Positions 1 through 12,966 are shown, numbered from the stretch's first letter. The stretch is DNA of 64,000 nt from Corbicula japonica (GCA_038501625.1 JAZAYU010000034.1:3499102-3563101); one strand, 5' to 3'. Made by a program: numbers and translations. Notes: a model not told the origin generated them from the letters alone.

Positions 1-23
1 TTATATAAGGCAACAAGGCGGGA

Positions 24-110
24 ACCACTAGTCTCCATTTCAGCCAATCAGATGCATGAGATTTGAGACTGATCTCCTGATTTAGATTTATGATCTTGGC
101 ATTTTTTAGT
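24..110. mobile_element. MITE-A half copy
   Basis: Right arm only (CCATTTCAGCCAATCAGATG to ATGATCTTGGC), ATC-type subfamily. Confidence 0.65.
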
Positions 111-157
111 ATTTTAGAGGTTTATGCAGAAATGGTTGCTCAAGATTATCAAACTAA

Positions 158-250
158 GAATGGAGACCAGCTTTCAACTCTCAATCATCAGATGCTTGAG
201 ATTTGAGACTGGTCTCACGTTTCATTTTATGATCTTGGGCATGGGGCATA
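158..250. mobile_element. MITE-A half copy
   Basis: Starts GGAGACCAGC, lacks the CCAAT centre, ends ATGATCTTGGGCATGGGGC. It follows another half copy by 50 bp. Confidence 0.6.
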
Positions 251-924
251 TAATCAGGCTTTTTAAAAAATTCTGATTATTGACTTCAAATGGAGGTGAA
301 TCACAAGACATAAATGTTTGATGGAATCTTTCCTTAGACTGGTCTATGTGATAACATTGGTCAGGATTACAAGACAATCCTTTCAGACATATTGTGTTGT
401 ATTGCATATAATTATAGAGTCTATTTAGACATTTCTATAGAAAATAAAGCCGAAACATGTGCAGCTAGTGCTACTATTTTCTGTTGAAACCTCCTTAGAG
501 GCTCTATCTGACTTAAAAATTGCCCTACACTTGTAGCCATGCACATGTGCAGTTGCAAGTAGATGGATCAATTTTGTTTATTGTAAAATAGAAAATAAAA
601 AGTTCTATTGAAATAAATTGTCAAGGCGTCTTCTAATAGTAGTTTCATCCATGTAAGTTGCATGGTCTGCAATGATTATTGTCTAAAGCAGTGCACATTG
701 CATGGATCATCAGTGTTTGGGTAGCAGTGACATACAGCACTGATATTCATTGAACAGGAAGGCTTATTATATGATAGGTATTGACAGCAGTGTTTAAATA
801 ACTTGTCTGTGGTTAAACAAATGTTCAGACAACAATAAGGAGCTGCCATTTTGAGATAAGAGGATTCAGGCAGGCAGGTATTGATAAAACACAGTTTTAG
901 GACAAGTCTCACCAAGATACATGC

Positions 925-1070
925 TGAAGGTTATATAAAGCTGAGATTGGAAACCAGTCTCAAATCTCAAGCATCTGATTGGCTGAAATGGTGCCTGGTC
1001 GCCATTTCAGCCAATCAGATGCTTGAGATTTGAGACTGGTTTCCATGCTCAGTTTTATAACCTTTGGCAA
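925..1070. mobile_element. MITE-A complete copy
   Basis: GAAGGTTATATAAAGCTGAG to ATAACCTTTGGCA. Both CCAAT boxes are intact. Confidence 0.8.
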
Positions 1071-1149
1071 CAGTGTTCGTAGGAGCTGTTTCTTTCAAGC
1101 ACTGGGCCCAACCAATATACAGTGGTCTTATGAGCTCTTTCAAGCACTG

Positions 1150-1263
1150 GGCACAAGATCATAAAGCCAAATCTGGAGATCAGTCTCAGATCTCAAGCAT
1201 CTGATTGGCTGAAATGGTTTGAGACTTTGGTCTCCAATTTAAGTTTGACGATATTGTGCCACA
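1150..1263. mobile_element. MITE-A copy with central deletion
   Basis: ATC-type ends. The second CCAAT arm is deleted (AAATGGTTTGAGACTTTGGT). Confidence 0.7.
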
Positions 1264-1861
1264 TGGCTGTATTGTGTAGGGGTGTTACAGGACATACAAG
1301 GTGCCACATGACTGTAGTCTGTAGAAGTGTGAGATCAGTCTCCAACTGACCAATCACAAGCCTAAGTTTTGAGACTATTCCCCATTTGTGGAACTCTAAT
1401 TAACCAATATTAAATTTTAATATGCTTTAGTAAATTACCTGAAAGTATTATGCTTAAAATTTAATTATTTATGATAGCTGGGTAAGTCTTTTATCTTGTT
1501 ATTTAATGGGGTGCATAAATACATTTTATATCATGCTTAGCTAAGCGCCATGTATTGCAGGGCTTCAGATACTGAAAAAACTTTCTAAAATTCCCCTGAC
1601 AGCCTCGACCTCGCGGACGCTAAAAATTCGAAATGTAATGCTGCAATTTCAGATAGTAATGTAATAAAAGCAAAAATATATTTCTTTTCCAAGAAATCCC
1701 AAAATGGTTTGTTTTAGCGTGCAAAAATTGTTTTCCTTCATTTTGGTGGTATTTCTTATATACAACAAATAATATAGTTATGCGTGATTTTATGACTCTC
1801 AGTAGAGATATTAGGACTTGGTCTTTTGATTTACTTTCTTCTTAGTGTGGTGTCTTGTGTT

Positions 1862-3492
1862 CATGAGAGATGACACTAGGTTAACAGTACATGGGAGATA
1901 GCCTAGGTGAACAATATAATGGAGATAACACTATGTTAACAGTACATGGGAGATGGCACTAGGTTAATCATACATTAAACAGTACAGATAGCCAACGGGA
2001 ACAGTATAATGGAGTTAACACTATGTTTACAGTAGGGATTCTAAAATCATCGGCAGGCCGGTCATTGACCAATTTTCGGGAAGAATGTCCGATTGAAATT
2101 TCAAAATTGGTAAAAAAAAAATCGGTCATGAATAGTGGCCCAAAAATTGTTACAAAAATAACCAACATGTACATTTTTTTACATCGGTCATGAATAGTGG
2201 CCCATAAAATGTTACAAAAATTACCAACATGTACATTTTTTCACAGCTTAATCAGCTATTAATCTGTCAATTATCGAATTCACAACTCTGCTACCATGAC
2301 TACCACGACTACACGTCCCGTGAATGGCCTGCGGCATAGACTAGATGTGGTCGGTCTCATTTTGACAACGGGCGGGTTTGTTTAATTTGCAAATGAACTG
2401 CGCTAGTCAGGCTGTTTGATGTGTGCGTAAGTCTGAATGACCGCCGATCGAATAAAATAAAGTACGTTTAAAAATGCTGTTTCGCAAATTTAAAGAAAAC
2501 TTCTACAATGCGGATTTTAGTTAAATTGATTGCCATTTTGCAAGTTGAAAGGCTCAAATGAATAGATACTTAATGTGAAAATTAATCGAGTAACTGGCTT
2601 GCTTACTTACGGCCATAACGATTCAAATAAATTTTAAATTTACAAAAATCTACGTACGCAACATTTATTTCCGACACGGAAATGAATGTTGCATACGCAG
2701 ACTCGTGTAAGATTTTGTAGATTCAAGAATTACTAATTCATAATCGACATAATCGACATATATTTACGTAAAGCGAATACTTGCCTCCCGTAATTCCGAG
2801 AGTTAATAAATGTTCAATGAACTAAATAATCCACTTCACAATCGCTATGAACAATGCTATAGATTACTATTTTGAACCATTACGTCACGTTTTCAATACA
2901 TGGGATGCTTGTGTATTACAAAAAAGACGCCGTAAACTTCTAACGTTGCGTGCCACTCTAATAAATCAATCAAAGAATTTTTCCGTCTACAGCCCGAAAA
3001 TCATGAAATTTATCTGTTGGAAGGTTGTAGGATATCGCCGACGAGAATTTGTGTTGTAAGGAAGGAATGAACTGGGGGTCGGGATAGTTAAATGCACTGA
3101 AATCGGGGACCAGAAGTCGCAGTTCGTGCTGACCGGAAGTTGGGGAATAGTCAATTTTGGCGCCAATGTCCAATTGGGAATTTGAAATTTTAGAATCCCT
3201 GGTTTACAGTACATGGGAGATGGCACTAGCTTAAGAGTACATGGAGGATGGCACTAATTTAACATTACATGGGAGATGGCACTATTAACGGTACATGGAT
3301 GATGGCACTAGCTTAACAGTACATGGGAGATGGCACTAGGTTAACTGTACCTGGGAGAAGGCACTAGGTTAACAGTACTTTGGAGAGGGCACTAAGTTAA
3401 TATCGGGAGATGGCACTAGGTTAACAGTACATGGAAGATGTCTCTAGGTTAACAGTACTTGGGAGATGTCACTAGGTTAACAATGTTAACAT
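1862..3492. repeat. 28-bp minisatellite, interrupted by the hAT-like element
   Basis: Units of the type TACATGGGAGATGGCACTAG followed by GTTAACAG run from 1862 to 2032 and from 3202 to 3492, with about six and ten imperfect units. Each unit carries a TTAACAGTAC piece. Confidence 0.8.
2033..3201. mobile_element. hAT-like non-autonomous element with 8-bp target duplication
   Basis: The left end is TAGGGATTCTAAAAT and the right end is ATTTTAGAATCCCTG, 14 of 15 bases inverted. GTTTACAG is repeated at 2025-2032 and 3202-3209. An 8-bp duplication with CAGGG-type ends is typical of hAT transposons. The interior (1169 bp in all) holds a local ~78-bp duplication near 2100-2240 and a more GC-rich left half, but no transposase. 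It interrupts the 28-bp minisatellite, whose units flank it on both sides. Confidence 0.7.
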
Positions 3493-4398
3493 AGTTAGTA
3501 AGGTAACTTGTATTGGACTGTCTGGGTAGCATTACTGTAATTTTTATGTAACTCCCGTCAAAGTAGGCAATGACAAGTAAGAAGTTAAGTGCATAAAGAC
3601 CCTGGTGGTAAAATATGTGTTACATTTGAAGTTGGAAAGCCTGATGAATGTATCCTTTTTCATGACAATTTATGAGGTTAACATATTGCAGTACCACATA
3701 ATATTTTGTTGATGTAACAGCACGTTATAAGGAGTTCTTGATTGTGCATACATTATCAAGCTTTTGGGTTAGCTTGCATCTAGTAAATTTTCTGCCATAA
3801 TATATTATATCAAATGAACCCACATGTAGTTCGAGACTGTGATTTTATCGCTTTATTGGGAATAGGGTAGAGGTCCTTTGGTGGGGAAAATTGTGCGCAA
3901 ACACTATAAGGGCAATTAGTGGGAAAAGTAATTGAGAAGGATAACCATGCAGTAGAACTTTCAACAGTCTCTGGATTATTACGCTGCATTAAACTAGGGA
4001 CCAGAAGACTTTAACACTTTCTGTAAATGTCTAAACTGAGAGTTGGTTTTCTTGCAGTTTTCCTGAATAAAGCGTTTGTATATTGTGTGCTATTTTGGAG
4101 ATGGCATGGAGGCATGGAGGAGGCTTTTTAAATTACCCATGAGAGAAGCACACTTAGTTTTCTTTTGTTTTTATGTTAACAACAAGAACAATTAATATTG
4201 TTCACAAAAACTCAGAAAAAATGGACACAAATGCTGTTTGACACAATTGTGAATCAATGATTTGGGTAAATATCTCTTCACTTATAAATACTTCTTGAAC
4301 AAATAAATCAACAAATGAACATGTTTGGGGTGTTAGTGAGTGGTTAGCATCATTTACAGGGGGAAAAATTTCTATGAAAAACTGCATCATGAAACTTG

Positions 4399-4626
4399 GT
4401 ATAGATACACCTTTATTGCTAGGGCGAACAGTTTAGATCCAGATCAGCCGGCATCCGTGCCGTCTGATCAGGATCTTAACTGTTTGCTTTTTGATTCTTT
4501 AGGTTATTTCTGACCAATATGCGACCAGTGCAGATCCTGATCAGACGGCAAGGATGTGCCGGCTGATATGGATCTACACTGGTCGCACATGCGTAAAAAT
4601 GCGTATATATCAAGGAAAGGGCTATA
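4399..4626. mobile_element. MITE-B copy, left end eroded
   Basis: Begins ATAGATACACCTTTATTGCT without CCCTTTCC. Right end AAGGAAAGGG. Confidence 0.75.
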
Positions 4627-4730
4627 CACCAAATTGACAGTTTTGATAAAAATCATACTTCCATAACACTGTTTTCATGGAGTAATCAATCAGCCACTGC
4701 ATTTTAACATACAATATATTCTTTGTCCAT

Positions 4731-4966
4731 AACCCTTTCCTCAATAAATAAGCCTTTTTACGCATGTGCGACCAGTGTAGATTCAGATCAGCCTGTACAT
4801 CCATGCCGTCTGATCAGGATCTGCACTGGTCGCATTTTGGTCAGAAAAACCTAATAAATCAAAACGCGAACAGTTTAGATCCTGATCAGAGGGCATGGAT
4901 GTGCTGGCTGATCTGGATCTAAACTGTTTGCCCATGCAATAAAGGTGTATCTATGAAGGAAAGGGA
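4731..4966. mobile_element. MITE-B complete copy
   Basis: AACCCTTTCCTCAATAAATA to CTATGAAGGAAAGGG, about 100 bp from the previous copy and in the opposite orientation of halves. Confidence 0.8.
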
Positions 4967-5555
4967 TACGTTATGTTACAGAGGTTCATTTGGTCGGGAT
5001 TTTTTTCCTATCAGACTCTTACAAGGGAAAAAATATTTGCCTAAAGTGGGAGAAATTTATATACTTACCTTGAGGGAGGAAAGGTGCCAAATTTTGCCAG
5101 ATATTTGGAGTAAAAGAAACACAGATAGATGATGTATTCATTTGGTTGGTTGCATTAAATTTTGTGTTTTGATTTTGTTAGTTTCAATAATTTTGTTTTA
5201 ATGATGAGTTATTGGTATCATTATGTTTTTATTTTTTTTGTTAGCATGAAGTTTGTGTTTTCATTTTACTGCTTACGTTTTGTGTGTATCCAGTTTGTAT
5301 AGTTGTTGGTGACAGTGCATTAATTCTGAAGGCCAGGAAGAATACTTGCTATCATGATTGAATTTTCTGCTAAATTAGACAATTCTTGGTATTTGTTTAC
5401 CAGACTGAAATGCTGTAAATTTGGGACTGTTGTGACATTCTATTTGGCTGCTCAATATAGTAAGAAATGTTAATTTGTCTACAAATGTTTGGATATAGCT
5501 TGCAATTTTCATGTTGTCTTTTCTGTCTACAGCTGTTCTATGAAGTATGTACCAT

Positions 5556-5751
5556 ACCGTAAAATTCCTTTTAAATTGCCCCTCCCCTATTTTGTCATTT
5601 TTAGGAAAAATCTGTTAATTCATATTTATTATCCAATATCCTTCAGAATCTGATATTAATTTAATAGAATTAAAATAATTAATATAAATAACAAGCTCAC
5701 CCTCTGAGAAAATGTTACACCCCTGGGAGTGTTTAAAAGGAATTTTACGGT
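5556..5751. mobile_element. MITE-C, complete copy
   Basis: 196 bp bounded by ACCGTAAAATTCCTTTTAAA and its inverse TTTAAAAGGAATTTTACGGT. The left flank is TA and the interior is AT-rich. Transposase family unknown. Confidence 0.7.
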
Positions 5752-5967
5752 GTTTACTTGGAATTGATGTAGAGGTAATTGATCCAAGTCTACATAGCAG
5801 ATTGTATTGACTGATGGCTGTCTGCTGATCAGATTATCTTTGTCTGTCTTATATTGATCACAGCTATTCAAGTTTCTGTACTTCATGGAGAGCTGATTGT
5901 CTTCTATTGTACTCTTCTGTTTGTCATGACAGCACACAGCAAATACTTGTACAGATCATGTTATCCT

Positions 5968-6290
5968 TTCCTCCATAGACACACCTTTATTGGGTGGGCA
6001 AACAGTGTAGATCCAGATCAGATCTGCACTGTTCGCTTTTTGAATTATTGGGTGATTTCTCACCAAAATGTGACCAGTGCAGATCATGTTCCTCCATATA
6101 TACATACGCCTTTATGGCATAGAAGATCAGTATAGATCCAAATCTGCATGCACATCTGTGCCATATGATCAGGATCTACACTATTCATTAATTTATTAGG
6201 ATATTTCTGAACAAAAGGATGTACCGGCTGATCTGGATCTACATTGGTAGCACATGTGATAAAAAAAGTATATATGGAGTAAACGGTTTT
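5968..6290. mobile_element. MITE-B composite of two copies
   Basis: A second end-like motif TTCCTCCATATATACATACG appears at about 6089 inside, so one copy was fused to or inserted in another. Confidence 0.7.
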
Positions 6291-6340
6291 TAACCCTCAA
6301 TTCCATAAATACAGATTTCATTGACTGTGAGACCAGGGTT

Positions 6341-6485
6341 GAAGGTTATAAAGCTGAGATTGGAAACCAGTCTCAAATCTCAAGCATCTGATTGGCTGAA
6401 ATGGCGACTGGTTGCCATTTCAGCCAATCAGATGCTTGAGATTTGAGACTGGTTTCCATGCTCAGTTTTATAAAACCTTGGGCAC
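6341..6485. mobile_element. MITE-A complete copy
   Basis: Located 50 bp after a composite MITE-B. Both arms intact. Confidence 0.8.
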
Positions 6486-6961
6486 AGTGTAGATGCAAAT
6501 CAGACATCTTAACATGGTTGTCGATAGTTCACAGTAGTAACATATGATAATGTGCAATTTGTGATGTTGACTTACAAGTCCTAAGTAATAAGAAATGGGG
6601 ATGCAAGTTTTCTAGTTTATACCAGATTTATGGTTGGATATATTTATGAGTGATGGATTATAAATTAATGGAGAATCAAAAGTTTTTTAATAGGGGTGGG
6701 GTGGTGTTTATTAGGGGAGGACATTTATTAGGGAATATTCAGTACATATGATTAAACATGGTAATGAACCAACTACCTGGACTGTTGTCTTGATGTGAGG
6801 AATGAGTAAAATATTATTTTTATGAGTTTCTTCTGTTGGTAGGAAATGGGTGAATAATCTTACAAAAATTCTATAAGCAACCACTCTTTTTGTTCAGAAA
6901 CACACAGCGTTTTGTTATTTAGAAATATCAGCATTTAAAATGGGACAACTTTCTCTGGTGT

Positions 6962-7168
6962 TTTAACCCTTTCCTCCATAGATACACCTTTATTGTCTGT
7001 GCAGTCTGATCAGGATCTAAACTGTTTGCTTTTTTATTCAATAGGTAATTTCTGACCAAAATGTGACCAGTGCAGATCCTGATCAGACGGCACGGATGTG
7101 CTGGCTGATCTGGATCTACACTGGTCACACATGGGTAAAAATGCGTATATATGGAGGATAAGGTTAAT
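6962..7168. mobile_element. MITE-B copy with TTAA on both sides
   Basis: TTAACCCTTTCCTCCATAGA to ATATGGAGGATAAGGTTAA. Left inner arm shortened. Confidence 0.8.
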
Positions 7169-7815
7169 TACATATTGAATAGAGGTACTTTTTAAACTTA
7201 GCTATTTGAATCTTTCTGTTCTTATGTGGAATACAGAAGTGAAGAGGTTGGGTGCTGGTCAAGTGCCAATGAGCATACAGTTGGAATATTAAATTTGCTA
7301 TGATGTAACTAAAAATGTTTGTTTTGGTATGAAAACTTTATATAAAAATATTGTATCCCAACATTTGTATCCCTCTCACATTCAAGAATGGCTTTATTCA
7401 TACTCTTGCCCATGTCAGAATGATGAGGTAGTAATATATTCTGTGTTTCCATGGAATTACTGCACTATATTGAAAACTGTCCAAATCCCCAAGGCCAGAC
7501 TGTCTGAAGATTGTGTGACAAGTTAATGCCAACTGATTCTACCTCCTGTAAGGATGTGTTTGTGTCTGAAGACTTTGTCTGCATAAGACTTAACAGCTTG
7601 CATACCAGTCTAGTTAAGAAACACATATAAATAACAAATATGTACATATTATTTAAATTCCAAACCTGATTAGACATACAGGATGAAAAAACAGTATTTG
7701 CACAACCAAAATAATGAATTACTTTATTATTTGTGAATATAGAAGTCAAATATAAATAGATTTCATTGCAACTGTTACTGTTAATAGATCTAATTGGAAA
7801 GATCCTCAGATTTCA

Positions 7816-7890
7816 GTGCCCAAGGTTATAAAACTGAGCATGGAAACCAGTCTCAAATCTCAAGCATCTGTTTTATAACCTTCAGCCCAG
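7816..7890. mobile_element. MITE-A copy with large internal deletion
   Basis: CCCAAGGTTATAAAACTGAG to CAAGCATCTG, then directly TTTTATAACCTTCAGCCC. The palindrome centre is lost. Confidence 0.7.
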
Positions 7891-8092
7891 GCTTTTTTTT
7901 TCCTTCTTTAGTAGGGGCTATTGACAGGCAAGGTCTTCTCTTTAGATAATTTCTTAAAAATCATGCAGTTTCTCCGAAAAAGTATCTTTACATCAAGTTT
8001 TTTCGTGCCTTTTCAGAGAAAAAAGTATGCTTTTTTTCCCAAAACTTTAAGGGCATGGGCCCCTTCGCCTGTCAGAGAAAAAAAAAGCCCTG
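7888..8092. mobile_element. Possible small hAT-like MITE
   Basis: Left CCAGGCTTTTTTTTTCC and right AAAAAAAAAGCCCTGG are inverted, about 205 bp apart, with CAGGG-like ends. No clear target duplication is seen. It adjoins a truncated MITE-A copy. Confidence 0.35.
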
Positions 8093-9109
8093 GTCTTTCT
8101 TCAAATCATTGAAAGAACTGTGAAAATTACACCGTATTAAATAACTAAACTACAACTGTTTGAAGTTTCTTATTTATTCCTTTTGGAGGCAGCCATTTTA
8201 AATGATGACATCATCAATACTTAATTACAAAAAATTTTATTATATCATCAAATCTAAGTTCATTGTGATGGTGATTCTTAAGTATTTTCCGTGAACTTCT
8301 ATTCACATTTTTTTTTCATAATAAAAAATATTAATAAAAAACCGTCCATGTTAATTGATGATGTCAATTGTAACCTCATAATGCCTGCCAGCATACATTT
8401 TGATTAATATTAAACTGACTGTGTCTCAGCAACCATTGGACTGATTTTTTATTATTTTTTTATTTTTCTATGCTCAAATGTTGTTTTTTTTTCACAGTAT
8501 ACAATTTCCTTGATGTTAATAAAATTAATATTGAATGCTGTGCTATAATGCAACATGCCCACTAAGCACAGCCAACTTTCTTCTTGGTGTCTTGTTTGAT
8601 GTGGATATGAATTCATTATATATTCCTTCAAAACATTTATTGGACTTAAACAACATTAATTTGACTAACAAGTTAATTGATCAGACTACAATCTTTTGAA
8701 GACCATTACAGCAGACGTTATTCATGTAACTATTTTATTGTAGGTTTGCCTTGGGCAAATACTGACCATTGCATGCATTAAGGAAGGTCAACAAGTGCAT
8801 AGGTCAGTAGGTACTATTACTGACCACTTAGTCAATAGACCAGACAGCTCATTTGGTAGCATTTATAATGTACAGTTAAATAAATCAGTTTGATTTCATT
8901 ATGTAGATTGAGGAGGATTTAATGCTTTGCAGGTACTATTTATCTTACTTTGAATACATTATGCATGTATGAATAGCATCCCAAATATGGTTTAAAATAT
9001 TCTGAATGCAAACTGAATATTTACTTTAATGAATCTTAGTTGACAAATTCTGAATATTTACTTTAAAAGGATATTATAGTTTCGTTAAACTCTTCAGAAA
9101 AAAAGCAAA

Positions 9110-9292
9110 GTAACCCTTTACTCCATAATATTATATACTAATTTTATCTCATGTGCAGCAAATGCAGATTCTGGTTGACCAGCACAAGCATCTCATCTGA
9201 TCAGTATCTGCACTGTTTGCTTTTGTTTTTTCAGAAATAACCTAATAAATTAAAAAGCAACAGGGCAGATCCTGATCAGTTTGCACGGATGT
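9110..9292. mobile_element. MITE-B right-truncated copy
   Basis: Ends at GATCAGTTTGCACGGATGTA, 65 bp before the 509-bp TIR element. Confidence 0.65.
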
Positions 9293-9355
9293 ACTGTCAC
9301 TTTTTCTTGGTAGCCATTCAAGATAGAGCTTTGAAACATAACATAGTTGTCATAA

Positions 9356-9864
9356 TACACACCGTTCAACCCGATAAGATGAATGCCGTGGGTAAGACGA
9401 CGGCAGTTGCTTGTGTACATGAACGTTTTTCGGCGAAACTGAGTATTGGCCTGATTTTTACATTTTCCTGCTATATCTTAGCAGACAAAAATATACATAT
9501 TGATTCCCTGTTTGTTAAGGACTCTACTGACGAAATCTTGACGCACACATGATATTATTTACAGAGAAATTGCAGAAAAAGTGTGCAATTTTTTGACAAA
9601 ATATGTCATTTGACGAATCGGTCGCAAATATCCTTTTTAATTACCAAATTTGAAATATTTGAAATATACCATGATAAAGTTCAATTATTTCCCTGTAATT
9701 ATTTGAAACCACAGCTTCCAGTTCGCTTTCTCTAGAAAGATATTTTCTTTTAAACTTGGTACGTCGTAGTGATTTTGGTAATGACAACGGCCGTTAACAC
9801 TAAAATATCGGTACAGTTGAATGCAGTTTCGTCAGTGGATTGGATAACGTTAACGGCCGTCAAG
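9356..9864 (+). repeat. Left 509-bp terminal inverted repeat
   Basis: Matches the right copy at about 95% by eye, from TACACACC to the CGTCAAG block. The ORFs seen inside it are fragments shared by both arms and carry no recognised domain. Confidence 0.85.
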
Positions 9865-10418
9865 TGAGTCAAGTGAACTTATTTTTAACGTTGCTGTTGT
9901 CTGCTTTATGTATAAAGTGTATCAGACTCTAGTGTTAACAAATCTAGGCTACTCCTTGTTGTGTATAAATCAAGATAATTATTGAAAAGTATGTTTACCT
10001 AAAGAAAAACATTTATAACAAAACACCTGATTTCCAGGTTGAATAATATTACCTAACGTTTTGTTGTTGATGCAATTTTAGAATTGTAATAATTTTAAGT
10101 ATTCAGTTATTTCGTACACTTGTCAAAAGAGAAGTACAAGCATCTGTACTCATTCAAATGAAAACAATATAATATTTTATCTAACTTTGTACAAATTCTT
10201 ATATTATTTACTATATATACTTTACGAACTTGAAATTTAATGCACTTGCACAGCCGCCTGCAGACGAGAAAAAAATGTTGCACCGCATATTATTTCAGCT
10301 CGAACTTTATCTGGGGACGAACCATACCGAGTACGTAATATTATAGTTTTAAAATTCGGAAATAAATATTATTATTATGCCCCCCTTCGAAGAAGCGGGG
10401 GTATATTGCTTTGCACAT

Positions 10419-10475
10419 GTCGGTCGGTCGGTCGGTCGGTCGGTCGGTATGTCGGTCCGTATGTCGGTCCGTAGA
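10419..10475. repeat. (GGTC)n microsatellite
   Basis: Repeats of TCGG give way to ATGTCGGTCCGT repeats, immediately before the tandem core of element a. Confidence 0.9.
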
Positions 10476-10482
10476 CCACATC

Positions 10483-11240
10483 TTGTCCGATCAATAACTA
10501 GACAACGCTTTGTGATACAGTCCTTATATTTGGTGTGGAGGTTGGTCATGACCAGTAGAAGACCCCTATTGATTTTGGGGTCAGTAGGTCAAAGGTCAAG
10601 GTCACAGTGGCCTTGACCACAAAAACCTTGTCCGATCAATAACTAGACAACGCTTTGTGATACAGTCCTCATATTTGGTGTGGAGGTTGGTCATGACCAG
10701 TAGAAGACCCCTATTGATTTTGGGGTCAGTAGGTCAAAGGTCAAGGTCACAGTGGCCTTGACCACAAAAACCTTGTCCGATCAATAACTAGACAACGCTT
10801 TGTGATACAGTCCTCATATTTGGTGTGGAGGTTGGTCATGACCAGTAGAAGACCCCTATTGATTTTGGGGTCAGTAGGTCAAAGGTCAAGGTCACAGTGG
10901 CCTTGACCACAAAAACCTTGTCCGATCAATAACTAGACAACGCTTTGTGATACAGTCCTCATATTTGGTGTGGAGGTTGGTCATGACCAGTAGAAGAACC
11001 CTATTGATTTTAGGATCAGTAGGTCAAAGGTCAAGGTCACAGTGGCCTTTGCATACAAAAACGTTGTCCGATCAATAACTAGACAACGCTTTGTGATACA
11101 GACCTCATATTTGGTGTGGAAGTTGGTCGTGACCAGTAGAAGACCCCTATTGGTTTTGGGGTCAGTAGGTCAAAGGTCAAGGTCACAGTGGCCTTGACAA
11201 CAAAAAACCTTGTTCGATCAATAACTAGACAACGTTTTTA
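10483..11240 (+). repeat. 145-bp tandem array in element a (about 5 units)
   Basis: Unit starts marked by TTGTCCGATCAATAAC fall at 10483, 10628, 10773, 10918, 11064 and 11210. The inner units are almost identical. Every full unit contains AGGTCAAAGGTCAAGGTCAC, so it carries three AGGTCA half-sites. Confidence 0.9.
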
Positions 11241-12457
11241 TGTTTATTTGTATAATAAAATAAAATACTTCTCAGTGTAAAGTTGTGATTATTTTTCCCC
11301 ATGACAATTTCAAGTAAAGATATATATTAATGATCCATAACATTAATTTTAAACTATTTCAATATATGCCGTGTCATAAATAGGCACTGATTATCACTCA
11401 CTTGTGTTTATTAAATGCTTTGGTTTCGTATGGATGGTCACTAAAGCCTGCACATTACCGGAATTGACATAACACTAGAGCTACTATATCTCCGCCAATA
11501 GCGAATATTTGATTTAAATTACAATAAAATCCTTTGTGTTAGACTAGGTTAATCTACACGCGCTTATGTTTGTCGAGGTAAATGTAATCCTCTCATTGGA
11601 TGACCTGGTTATTGATATATAGGAGTTCCACCGTCTTGTAAATTGCTTTCATGACTGGTACCCTTCATTGCTAAAGCTTACAAAAGTCTCTAAATTTCCA
11701 AAAATTTAAATTCAATGCTAATAGATATCACTTGCACGTCAGGGGGGGCATTTGTGTTTGACAAACACCTCTTGTTCTTTATTTTCATTTGGTAGCCATT
11801 ACTCTTTAAGAATATTCGAAGTGCAGGCGGTCTTGATTTACTTCTGATTTATAAATAAAATTATATAGACAACGAAAGTAAGTAAAATTCAACTCAGAAT
11901 GAAGTATTTGAAGTTCTTTTGCTTCATATTTGTAACAGACGAAAAACAACTATTTTTATGCGACTAAGTTTTGCCGTCGGACCGTTCCAAGGCGGTAACC
12001 CCTCGGGTTCTCACTTTCGTTAATTGTTTGTGGCGTCTATATTGAAATTGATTATTGTAATACCATGTTCTTTTTTCGTCTCTGCTGTTTGGCTGTATGG
12101 GGAAGCTGTGTCTGCTGGATGTGGCCATCCCTGATATGCATATTTCACTGTTTTATATATCATTGTCGTCACCTTTGCTTCGCTGACAATACGGCTAAGA
12201 CGTCATGGTCATATCTCTAGAATATAGTTTAAATACAATGAATCGTAATCTCTGTCAGATCAAACTCAATTTGTAAAACAGTATTTTAAAAACTTTCATA
12301 AATATGTCATTTTCAACAGCTGTTTAAGGAAAAAATATACAACAAAATTGGCAATGTGCGCGTTAAAAAAACATCGGTCAAATCACGATGCAATAAAAAC
12401 ATTTAATTATGTTCTCGGGTCCAGTGTTAATCATTGTAAATACAAAGCTAATTTTCG

Positions 12458-12966
12458 CTTGACGACCGTTTACGTTATCCAATCCACTGACGAAACTGCA
12501 TTCAACTGTACCAATATTTTAGTGTTAACGGCCGTTGTCGTTACCAAAATCTCCACGACGTACCAAGTTTAAAAGTAAATATCTTTCTAGAAAAAGCGAA
12601 TTGGAAGCTGTGGTTTCAAATAATTACAGGGAAATAATTGAACTTTATCATGGTATATTTCAAATATTTCAGATTTGGTAATGAAAAAGAATATTTGCGA
12701 CCGATTCGTCAAATGACATATTTTGTCAAAAAATTGCACACTTTTTCCGAAATTTCTTTGTAAATAATATCCTGTGTGCGTCAAGATTTCGTCAGTAGAG
12801 TCCTTAACAAACAGGGAATCAATATGTATATTTTTGTCTGCTGAGATATTGCCGGAAAATGTAAAAATCAGGACAATACTCAGTTTCGCCGAAAAACGTT
12901 CATGTACACAAGCAACTGCCGTCGTCTTACCCACGGCATTCATCTTATCAGGTTGAACGGTGTGTA
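12458..12966 (-). repeat. Right 509-bp terminal inverted repeat
   Basis: Reverse complement of the left arm and exactly the same length by my count. Outside the arms the similarity stops sharply on both sides. Confidence 0.85.

Larger units (their letters stand above)
10376..11775 (+). mobile_element. Helentron/pearl-like non-autonomous element, family a
   Basis: The 5' end ATGCCCCCC leads into a hairpin (CCCCC-CTTCGAAGAAGC-GGGGG), then a (GGTC)n run and a 145-bp tandem array, then about 500 bp of unique sequence. The 3' end carries the inverted counterpart GGGGGGGCAT, followed by the perfect hairpin GTGTTTG-A-CAAACAC and CTCTTGT. Subterminal inverted repeats, a tandem core and a 3' terminal hairpin are known hallmarks of Helentron-type elements and of the oyster 'pearl' family. 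No Rep-helicase ORF is present. It lies inside the 509-bp TIR element. Confidence 0.65.
9356..12966. mobile_element. DNA element with 509-bp terminal inverted repeats
   Basis: Two inverted copies of a 509-bp sequence bracket a 2.6-kb middle. The ends read TACACACCGTTCAAC on both sides, with possible TA target duplication. After removing the family a insertion, only about 1.2 kb of middle remains and no transposase-like ORF is visible. It therefore resembles a non-autonomous foldback-type transposon. Its left side adjoins a truncated MITE-B copy. Confidence 0.62.

Noticed and set aside
2847..3059. 70-codon plus-strand ORF inside the hAT-like element
   Set aside because: Too short, with no transposase motif (no BED finger or hATC signature).
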